Source of the DNA: Arenicola marina
Lineage: Eukaryota; Annelida; Polychaeta; Arenicolidae
Length of the DNA stretch: 64,000 bases
Assembly: GCA_964019135.1 (NCBI GenBank)
Contig: OZ025265.1
Span: forward strand, 7,694,318-7,758,317
Direction: 5' to 3'
Both the position numbers and the translations under genes were made by a program. The notes under the pieces were generated by a model. It ran no database searches. It worked only from the letters and a program-made list of their open reading frames with translations, and was not told the DNA's origin. Positions 27,873 to 37,600 of the stretch are shown one piece after another. Every line of letters begins with the position of its first letter. The stretch's first letter is position 1.

Positions 27873-29199
27873 TATGAGCTAGTGTTTAGGTCTAAATTAC
27901 GCCCAAAACGTGTGTTTCGGTAGAGTTTTGGTCTGAAATATATCCAAAACGAATGTGTCGGTCTGAATTACACTAAAAAAGCGTATGTGTCGGTAGGGTT
28001 TCGGTCTGAATGACACCCAAACGTATGTTAGCTAGTGTTTAGGTCTAAATTACGCCCAAAACGTATGTTTCGGTAGAGTTTCGGTCTGAAATACATCCAA
28101 AACGAATGTGTCGGTCTGAATTACACCCAAAGCGTATGTGTCGGTAGGGTTTCGGTCTGAATGACACCAAAACGTGTAGGAGCTAGTATTTAGGTCTAAA
28201 TGACGCCCAAAACATATGTTTCGGTTGAGTTTCGGTCTGAAGTACATCCAAAACGAATGTGTCGGTCTGAATTACACCCAAAGCGTTTGTGTCGGTAGGG
28301 TTTCGGTCTGAATGACACCCAAACGTATGTTAGCTAGTGTTTAGGTCTAAATTACGCCCAAAACGTATGTTTCGGTAGCGTTTCGGCCTGAAATACATCC
28401 AACACGAATGTGTCGGTCTGATTTACACTAAAAAAGCGTATGTGTCGGTAGGGTTTCGGTCTGAATGACACCAAAACGTATATGAGCTAGTGTTTAGGTC
28501 TAAATTACGCCGAAAAGGTATGTTTCGGCAGAGTTTCGGTCTGAAATACATCCAAAACGAATGTGTCGGTCTGAATTACACCCAAAGCGTATGTGTCGGT
28601 AGGGTTTCGGTCTGAATGACACCAAAACGTGTAGGAGCTAGTATTTAGGTCTAAATGACGCCCAAAACGTATGTTTCGGTTGAGTTTCGGTCTGAAATAC
28701 ATCCAAAACGAATGTGTCGGTCTGAATTACACCCAAAGCGTATGTGTCGGTAGGGTTTCGGTCTGAATGACACCAAAACGTGTAGGAGCTAGTATTTAGG
28801 TCTAAATGACGCCCAAAACGTATGTTTCGGTTGAGTTTCGGTCTGAAGTACATCCAAAACGAATGTGTCGGTCTGAATTACACCCAAAGCGTTTGTGTCG
28901 GTAGGGTTTCGGTCTGAATGACACCCAAACGTATGTTAGCTAGTGTTTAGGTCTAAATTACGCCCAAAACGTATGTTTCGGTAGAGTTTCGGCCTGAAAT
29001 ACATCCAACACGAATGTGTCGGTCTGATTTACACTAAAAAAGCGTATGTGTCGGTAGGGTTTCGGTCTGAATGACACCAAAACGTATATGAGCTAGTGTT
29101 TAGGTCTAAATTACGCCGAAAAGGTATGTTTCGGTAGAGTTTCGGCCTGAAATACATCCAACACGAATGTGTCGGTCTGATTTACACTAAAAAAGCGTA

Positions 29200-32150
29200 T
29201 GTGTCGGTAGGGTTTCGGTCTGAATGACACCAAAACGTATATGAGCTAGTGTTTAGGTCTAAATTACGCCCAAAACGTATGTTTCGGTAGAGTTTCGGTC
29301 TGAAATACATCCAAAACGAATGTGTCGGTCTGAATTACACCCAAAGCGTATGTGTCGGTAGGGTTTCGGTCTGAATGACTACCAAATGTATGTTAGCTAG
29401 TGTTTACGTCTAAATTACGCCCAAAACGTATGTTTCGGTACAGTTTCGGTCTGAAATACATCCAAAACGAATGTGTCGGTCGGAATTACACCCAAAGCGT
29501 ATGGGTCGGTAGGGTTACGGTCTGAATGACACCAAAACTGACATGAGCTAGTGTTTAGGTCTAAATTACGCCCAAAACGTCTGCTTCGGTAGAGTTTCGG
29601 TCTGAAATACATCCAAAACGAATGTGTCGGTCTGAATTACACCCAACGCGTATATGTCGGTAGGGTTTTGGTCTGAATGACACCAAAACTTATATGAGCT
29701 AGTGTTTAGGTCTAAATTACGCCCAAAACGTATGTTTCGGTAGAGTTTCGGGCTGAAATACATCCAAAACGAATGTGTCGGTCTGAATTACACCCAAAGC
29801 GTATGTGTCGGTAGGGTTTCGGTCTGAATGACACCCAAACGTATGTTAGCTGGTGTTTAGGTCTTAATTACGCCCAAGACGTATGTTTCGGTGCAGTTTC
29901 GGTCTGAAATACATCCAAAACGAATGTGTCGGTCGGAATTACACCCAAAGCGTATGGGTCGGTAGGGTTTCGATCTGAATGACACCCAAACGTATGTTAG
30001 TTAGTTTTTAGGTCTAAATTACGCCGAAACGTATGTTTCGGTAGAGTTTCGGTCCGAAATACATCGAAAACGCATGTGTCGTTCTGAATTACACCCAAAG
30101 CGTATGTGTCGGTAGGGTTTCGGTCTGAATGACACCAAAACGTACATGAGCTAGTGTTTAGGTCTAAATTACGCCCAAAACGTATGTTTCGGTTGAGTTT
30201 CGGTCTGAAATACATCCAAAACGAATGTGTCGGTCTGAATTACACCCAAAGCGTATGGGTCGGTAGGGTTTCGATCTGAATGACACCCAAACGTATGTTA
30301 GTTAGTGTTTAGGTCTAAATTACGCCTCAAACGTATGTTTCGGTAGAGTTTCGGTCTGAAATACATCGAAAACGAATGTGTCGGTCTGAATTACACCCAA
30401 AGCGTATGTGTCGGTAGGGTTTCGGTCTGAATGACACCAAAACGTATATGAGCTAGTGTTTAGGTCTAAATTATGCCCAAAACGTATGTTTCGGTAGAGT
30501 TTCGGTCTGAAATACATCCAAAACGAATGTGTCGGTCTGAATTACACCCAAAGCGTATGTGTCGGTAGGGTTTCGGTCTGAATGACACCCAAACGTATGT
30601 TAGCTAGTGTTTAGGTCTAAATTACGCCCAAAACGTATGTTTCGGTAGAGTTTTGGTCTGAAATACATCCAAAACGAATGTGTCGGTCTGAATTACACCC
30701 AAAGCGTATGTGTCGGTAGGGTTTTGGTCTGAATGACACCAAAACTTATATGAGCTAGTGCTTAGGTCTAAATTACGCCCAAAACGTATGTTTCGGTAGA
30801 GTTTCGGTCTGAAATACATCCAAAACGAATGTGTCGGTCTGAATTACACCCAAAGCGTATGTGTCGGTAGGGTTTCGATCTGAATGACACCCAAACGTAT
30901 GTTAGTTAGTTTTTTGGGTCTAAATTACGCCGAAAACGTATGTTTCGGTAGAGTTTCGGTCTGAAGTACATCGAAAACGCATGTGTCGGTCTGAATTACA
31001 CCCAACGCGTATGTGTCGGTAGGGTTTTGGTCTGAATGACACCAAAACTTATATGAGCTAGTTTTTAGGTCTAAATTACGCCCAAAACGTATGTTTCGGT
31101 AGAGTTTCGGGCTGAAATACATCCAAAACGAATGTGTCGGTCTGAATTACACCCAAAGCGTATGTGTCGGTAGGGTTTCGGTCTGAATGACACCCAAACG
31201 TATGTTAGCTGGTGTTTAGGTCTAAATTACGCCCAAAACGTATGTTTCGGTACAGTTTCGGTCTGAAATACATCCAAAACGAATGTGTCGGGCTGAATTA
31301 CACCCAAAGCGTATGTGTCGGTAGGGTTTCGGTCCGAATGACACCCAAACGTATGTTAGCTAGTGTTTAGGTCTAAATTACGCCGAAAAGGTATGTTTCG
31401 GTAGAGTTTCGGTCTGAAATACATCCAAAACGAATGTGTCGGTCGGAATTACACCCAAAGCGTATGGGTCGGTAGGGTTTCGATCTGAATGACACCCAAA
31501 CCTATGTTAGTTAGTGTTTAGGTCTAAATTACGCCGCAAACGAATGTTTCGGTAGAGTTTCGGTCTGAAATACATCGAAAACGAATGTGTCGGTCTGAAT
31601 TACACCCAAAGCGTATGTGTCGGTAGGGTTTCGGTCTGAATGACACCAAAACGTATATGAGCTAGTGATTAGGTCCAAATTACGCCCAAAACGTATGTTT
31701 CGGTAGAGTTTCGGTCTGAAATACATCCAAAACGAATGTGTCGGTCGGAATTACACCCAAAGCGTATGTGTCGGTAGGGTTTCGGTCTGAATGACACCAA
31801 AACTTATATGAGCTAGTGTTTAGGTCTAAATTACGCCCAAAACGTATGTTTCGGTTGAGTTTCGGTCTGAAATACATCCAAAACGAATGTGTCGGTCGGA
31901 ATTACACCCAAAGCGTATGTGACGGTAGGGTTTTGGTCTGAATGACAAAAAACTTATATGAGCCAGTGTTTAGGTCTAAATTACGCCGAAAAGGTATGTT
32001 TCGGCAGAGTTTCGGTCTGAAATACATCCAAAACGAATGTGTCGGTCTGAATTACACCCAAAGCGTATGTGTCGGTAGGGTTTCGGTCTGAATGACACCC
32101 AAACGTATGTTAGCTAGTGTTTAGGTCTAAATTACGCCCAAAACGTATGT
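29200..32150. repeat. Higher-order segment, copy 2 of the 2.95-kb duplication
   Basis: This is a subfamily A segment embedded in B-type sequence and is the partner of 19350-22300. It carries the same ordered set of rare variants. A one-base gain at about 30913 (TTTTTTGGGTC) and several substitutions set the copies apart. The GACAAAAAACTT marker unit lies at about 31946 here and near 22107 in the partner. The same marker recurs near 43403, linking this region to the right arm. Confidence 0.75.
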
Positions 32151-34072
32151 TTCGGTTGAGTTTCGGGCTGAAATACATCCAAGACGAATGTGTCGGTCTG
32201 AATTACACCCAAAGCGTATGTGTCGGTAGGGTTTCGGTCTGAATGACACCAAAACGTATATGAGCTAGTGTTTAGGTCTAAATTACGCCCAAAACGTTTG
32301 TTTCGGTAGAGTTTCGGTCTGAAATATATCCAAAACGAATGTGTCGGTCTGAATTACACTAAAAAAGCGTATGTGTCGGTAGGGTTTCGGTCTGAATGAC
32401 ACCCAAACGTATGTTAGCTAGTGTTTAGGTCTAAATTACGCCCAAAACGTATGTTTCGGTAGAGTTTCGGTCTGAAATACATCCAAAACGAATGTGTCGG
32501 TCTGAATTAAACCCAAAGCGTATGTGTCGGTAGTGTTTCGGTCTGAATAACACCAAACGTGTAGGAGCTAGTATTTAGGTCTAAATGACGCCCAAAACGT
32601 ATGTTTCGGTTGAGTTTCGGTCTGAAGTACATCCAAAACGAATGTGTCGGTCTGAATTACACCCAAAGCGTTTGTGTCGGTAGGGTTTCGGTCTGAATGA
32701 CACCCAAACGTATGTTAGCTAGTGTTTAGGTCTAAATTACGCCCAAAACGTATGTTTCGGTAGAGTTTCGGCCTGAAATACATCCAACACGAATGTGTCG
32801 GTCTGATTTACACTAAAAAAGCGTATGTGTCGGTAGGGTTTCGGTCTGAATGACACCCAAACGTATGTTAGCTAGTGTTTAGGTCTAAATTACGCCCAAA
32901 ACGTATGTTTCGGTAGAGTTTCGGTCTGAAATACAACCAAAACGAATGTGTCGGTCGGAATTACACCCAAAGCGTATGTGTCGGTAGGGTTTCGGTCTGA
33001 ATGACACCAAAACGTATATGAGCTAGTGTTTAGGTCTAAATTACGCCGAAAAGGTATGTTTCGGTAGAGTTTCGGCCTGAAATACATCCAACACGAATGT
33101 GTCGGTCTGATTTACACTAAAAAAGCGTATGTGTCGGTAGGGTTTCGGTCTGAATGACACCAAAACGTATATGAGCTAGTGTTTAGGTCTAAATTACGCC
33201 GAAAAGGTATGTTTCGGCAGAGTTTCGGTTTGAAATACATCCAAAACGAATGTGTCGGTCTGAATTACACCCAAAGCGTATGTGTCGGTAGGGTTTCGAT
33301 CTGAATGACACCCAAACTTATGTTAGTTAGTGTTTAGGTCTAAATTACGCCCAAAACGTATGTTTCGGTAGAGTTTCGGTCTGAAATACATCCAACACGA
33401 TTGTGTCGGTCTGAATTACACCCAAAGCGTATGTGTCGGTAGGGTTTCGGTCTGAATGACACCCAAACGTATGTTAGCTAGTGTTTAGGTCTAAATTACG
33501 CCCAAAACGTATGTTTCGGTAGAGTTTCGGTCTGAAATACAACCAAAACGAATGTGTCGGTCGGAATTACACCCAAAGCGTATGTGTCGGTAGGGTTTCG
33601 GTCTGAATGACACCAAAACGTATATGAGCTAGTGTTTAGGTCTAAATTACGCCGAAAAGGTATGTTTCGGTAGAGTTTCGGCCTGAAATACATCCAACAC
33701 GAATGTGTCGGTCTGATTTACACTAAAAAAGCGTATGTGTCGGTAGGGTTTCGGTCTGAATGACACCAAAACGTATATGAGCTAGTGTTTAGGTCTAAAT
33801 TACGCCGAAAAGGTATGTTTCGGCAGAGTTTCGGTTTGAAATACATCCAAAACGAATGTGTCGGTCTGAATTACACCCAAAGCGTATGTGTCGGTAGGGT
33901 TTCGATCTGAATGACACCCAAACTTATGTTAGTTAGTGTTTAGGTCTAAATTACGCCCAAAACGTATGTTTCGGTAGAGTTTCGGTCTGAAATACATCCA
34001 ACACGAATGTGTCGGTCTGAATTACACCCAAAGCGTATGTGTCGGTAGGGTTTCGGTCTGAATGACACCAAA

Positions 34073-34077
34073 ACGTA
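34073..34077. repeat. Target-site duplication, left copy (ACGTA)
   Basis: ACGTA directly precedes the element and is repeated directly after it at 41289-41293. Five bases is usual for BEL/Pao integration. Chance identity of adjoining bases would also permit reading 6 or 7 bp. Comparison with the empty site favours exactly 5 if the element begins with TG. Confidence 0.85.
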
Positions 34078-34449
34078 TGTAATTTCTTGGTCATTTTAGG
34101 TTCGATTATTTCGATGTTTCACCTGCACACGTTTCTGACATTTAAGGGACGTAGTTTTTGAAGTCGTTAGGGGGGATTGTACATGGTCATGTATATTTTT
34201 TTTTGTGTTATGTATCTCAGCTTCTGTTTTGGTATACAAGCTACCCCTTCTTGTGACACGTATTTATATATTTTTTCCAGATTAAACCGTGCTATACGTG
34301 CTACAATAAAGCTACCATGAACAACCGTCACGCATGAGTGCCCACGGGAAGTTTTTCTTTATATCGAGCACGCGTATGATACGTGAAGGCAAGCCGGGGA
34401 CAATAGACTCTATTTCAACACGCGGACATCCTATAGTCTGAAGGCTATA
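34078..34449 (+). repeat. 5' long terminal repeat (372 bp as integrated)
   Basis: This matches 40917-41288 base for base in a line-by-line comparison. It begins TGTAATTTC and ends GGCTATA. It contains an AATAAA signal at 34305-34310. Its last 36 bp (34414-34449) are the reverse complement of part of the gag leader (34555-34590). The identity of the two repeats implies very recent integration, or gene conversion between them. A classical primer-binding site starting TGG directly after the repeat is not evident. Confidence 0.88.
34305..34310 (+). promoter_or_regulatory. Polyadenylation signal AATAAA in 5' LTR
   Basis: This is a canonical AATAAA hexamer within the LTR. The equivalent copy in the 3' LTR is at 41144-41149, where it would act on the element transcript. 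A T-rich tract lies upstream in both. Confidence 0.5.
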
Positions 34450-34590
34450 TTGTTTAATAACGCTGGGCATCTGGGGTGATATACAAGAGAAAAAACAGAG
34501 AAACTTGTCTTGTTCTCTTGTATATCACCCCAGATGCCCAGCGTTATTAAACAATATAGCCTTCAGACTATAGGATGTCCGCGTGTTGAA
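34414..34590. repeat. Large inverted repeat in the 5' leader (78-bp arms, 21-bp spacer)
   Basis: Arm 34414-34491 is the reverse complement of 34513-34590, with no mismatch found by eye. The spacer is 34492-34512. The left arm covers the last 36 bp of the 5' LTR plus the following 42 bp. The right arm leads straight into the gag start region. Positions 34459-34514 are also the reverse complement of 40802-40857 near the 3' LTR. If transcribed, the leader would form a very stable hairpin just upstream of the gag ATG. The structure is most simply read as a fold-back formed during reverse transcription. Confidence 0.9.
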
Positions 34591-34606
34591 TAACTCAAGC
34601 CCAAAT

Positions 34607-37600
34607 ATGGAAGCCAGACAAGGCACCCCTGACGAAAATTTTGACTCGCAGATTGCTCACATGGAGCAATTAAACAACTCACTCATGGACAACTTAAAAG
34701 GCCAACGTAGTCGCCTGAAAGGCAAAGTTACTCGTATTGTTAATGAAATAAACCACCTGAGTTTGAACTCACATAACTTGACAACAATAACAAAGAAATC
34801 ATCAGATCTGGAGCAGGCGTACCATGCTTTCCTGCGGTTACATCAGCAGCTGCATGAACTCCTAATTGAAGACGACGACATTCGCCGCTCCATTACGTAC
34901 GGTGAGCGAGTTTCTGCTGACGTACAACAGGCACAGCAGAAAGTAAATATTTGGATGGCGCACATGGAGAAAAGCGTTGCGCGTCAGGAGGATGTTAACC
35001 CCGAGGATTCCGTCAGTCAGGCGGGTTCTCGCTCATCGGCGCGCGCCAGTATGGTTCAGTCTAACGCTACTTCGAAGGCTTCTACACGGAGCTCAGTGAT
35101 CGGCGCTAGACTGAAGGCGGCAGCTGACAGAGCTGCCTTGCAGGCTGAGGCTGGAGCGCTGCGTGACAGTCGTGTGCTTGAAGAGCAGGAGTTTTTGTTG
35201 AAGCAGCGACGCAAGGAAATGGAGCTGCGAATCAAGATTGCCAAGGCCAAGGCCATTGAAGACACCTATGCTGCAGCTGAGGAGGAGGAGGCTGCGGGAC
35301 ATTCCCCAGGCTATCATTCAACCCCTTCGTCTGGTGCTTCTGTCTACCCTCGCTCCACTCTCAGCGCGGGCCAGCGGCCGGATCCTTCAGCCGCTCCGTC
35401 CGTTCGTCAAGTCACCATGCCAACTGTTGACCCTACCCGTAGCAGACCATCGGCGATACCCCATGTTTCTCCTTTCCCCTCTGAGGCCAACGCCCGGTCG
35501 GGGATTGACGCTGTTACGGAAGCTCTGATAAACATGATGAACAATACGCAACAGCAACAACAGTCTCTCGTTGAGGCCCTTCAGTTACCCAAAACTGAAC
35601 TTATGACCTTCGACGGTGATCCCATTAAGTACTGGACATTTATCAGGGCTTTCGAGGTGACTGTTGAAAGAGAATCGATCTCTGCTGGTGCTAAACTCGC
35701 GAGATTGTTGCAATACTGCTCGGGGCCAGCCAAAAAACTCATTGAAGGCTGTGCCATAAAGGAACCTACGGAAGGATACATGAGTGCGAAGAGACTTCTG
35801 AAGGAGCGATTCGGCAACGATTACCACATCGCAGAAGCTTGGATCGAGAAACTCCTCAGTCGTCCAGATGTTCTCGACAACAGGGAACTCCTTGTTCTGT
35901 CCGATGACCTCAGGAGCTGCAGGGAGACGCTTGATGCCATGGGGAAGCTAGGCGAGCTCAACAATCGCCATAGCCTGTGTCAGATCATCGCCAAACTGCC
36001 TTTTGATCTCCGGAAGAATTGGTTGACGAAAACCCATCACATCAGAACCGTGGACGAACGATCGCCGACTATAGACGACATATTGAAGTTCGTGACCACC
36101 GCGGCGGAACAAGCCAATGATCCTGTTTTCGGCAAGTTAGTGGTACGGGAACGTAAGGCGCCGAAACCCAAGAGCCAAACGAGAGACAAACCACATGCTA
36201 CGTTCAATGTACACGCAGAAGCCTCACATGTCTATCAGTCACCTATTCCACCTGGCAGTGCCTCAACACAACAAGCCAACCCGGCGACCACAGCAGTGAG
36301 GGTCCAAGGACCCTGTCCCTGTTGCAGTCAAGGACATTCGTTATTTAGCTGTGACGTATTCAAGGGATGGCAAACCAATGCGCGACTCGACTTCGTGCAA
36401 AGCCAAGGTCTTTGTGTGAACTGCCTTCGTGCTGGCCATGGTGCGAGGGATTGTCGCCGAAATACTGTGTGTACCGTGCCGGGATGCGGGTTGAAACATA
36501 CCAAGTTTCTGCACCTGACACGTCCTAGAGACAGAGCGAATGTTGGATCGACATCTACTCCACACCGTGATGACAACAATGTGACACCTCATGTGGTGAA
36601 CCCGCCACATCAAGCTGAGCCGACTACTTCTACCAGTCTGTCATGTACTGAAGTCGGCTCCCGGACGGGAAAAGTGGCACTACCGATTGTTCCTGTCAAG
36701 GTGAGAAGGCAGGGAAGTACAAAATTCATGACAACATATGCCCTGCTAGATAGTGGATCAACGCAAACGTTCTGCTCAGAGGAGCTGGCAAACCAACTTG
36801 GAGTACCAGGGAAGAGAGACACGATGAGGTTGACAACTCTCGATGCACGAGAGATTCTGACAGACACCCATGTGGTTAGCCTCGAAGTGACCGATCTTCA
36901 AGACGATAATCAAATCGTTATGCCGCATGTGCTTACCAGGCCCAAGCTCAATGTCAGTGTTGACAACATGATTACCCAGCAAGAGATCACGAGGTGGACA
37001 CACCTTCAGGACATTCTATTACCAGAAATCGACATGACCAAAGTTCATCTGTTGATAGGACAAGATAATCCGTCGGCTCTCATCCCCATTGAGGTCCGTG
37101 TAGGAGATCCAGGGACTCCGTATGCTACGAAGACCATGTTAGGCTGGACTCTTAATGGCCCAGTGGAGACCGGCACTGTGACGAGTGTCACGTCACATTT
37201 CGTTGGCACCGATACTGAACTACAACGCCAAGTTGAGAACTTTTGGAAACTCGACAACATCCCCGGAGATGTGGCGATCAAGTCCATCAGTGACAGAAAA
37301 GTTATCTCAGTATGGGAAAAGTCACTGTCACGTGATGGCAGCCACTACGGTATGGACATTCCCTTCAAACGCAGACCGCCAAATCTCCCTGACAACAAGG
37401 TGATGGCGGAACATCGCTTGCGTCTCCTTGGGAAGAGGCTGCAAAAGGACAAGGTCCTACACAACAAGTACGCAGCCGGCATGCACGACATGCTGCAGCG
37501 CGGATACGCGGAACTTGTGAGTCCAGAAGAGGACAAAGTTGCAGATGGCACCGTGTGGTACTTGCCTCATCACCCCGTCATCAACCCACGAAAACCTGAC

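Larger units (their letters stand above)
1..34077. repeat. Satellite DNA array, left arm (151-bp monomer)
   Basis: The whole stretch is tandem head-to-tail copies of a 151-bp unit. Position 1 falls on a subrepeat boundary, and the next unit starts at 152. Each unit contains four related subrepeats of about 30, 41, 39 and 41 bp. All begin with a CCAAAACGTATG-like segment and end with a CTGAATTACAC-like segment. The 30-bp one lacks an internal 11 bp. A consensus unit has about 42% GC and about 10 CpG. About 225 units fit here. No gene is visible: reading frames on the minus strand close within about 65 codons and recur with the repeat. The size is close to nucleosomal DNA, and the setting suggests centromeric or other heterochromatin, but that is inference. 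Confidence 0.97.
22390..34077. repeat. Satellite mosaic of subfamilies B and A with a 4.1-4.2-kb higher-order repeat
   Basis: B-type units carry CACTAAAAAAGCG in place of CACCCAAAGCG, giving 153-bp monomers, and a GTGTAGGAGCTAGTATTTAG form of subrepeat 3. Positions 22.4-25.1 kb match 26.4-29.2 kb at a shift of 4089 bp. The adjoining 25.0-26.4 kb match 29.2-30.6 kb at 4240 bp, so one extra 151-bp unit lies in the second copy near 28.64 kb. Positions 26.45-27.87 kb match 32.65-34.077 kb at 6205 bp. Type A patches occupy about 24.98-26.45 and 29.22-32.33 kb. Confidence 0.8.

Noticed and set aside
1..34077. Regular repeats resembling a CRISPR array
   Set aside because: There are no unique spacers. 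Every part of the period is repeated, and the context is eukaryotic.
34450..34470. Primer-binding site directly after the 5' LTR
   Set aside because: The bases after the repeat do not start with TGG and look like inverted leader sequence, so no tRNA primer site can be named.
34583..34606. Upstream GTG start adding 8 residues to Gag-Pol
   Set aside because: Eukaryotic translation normally uses ATG. The ATG at 34607 has good context, and the extra codons lie in the inverted-repeat leader.
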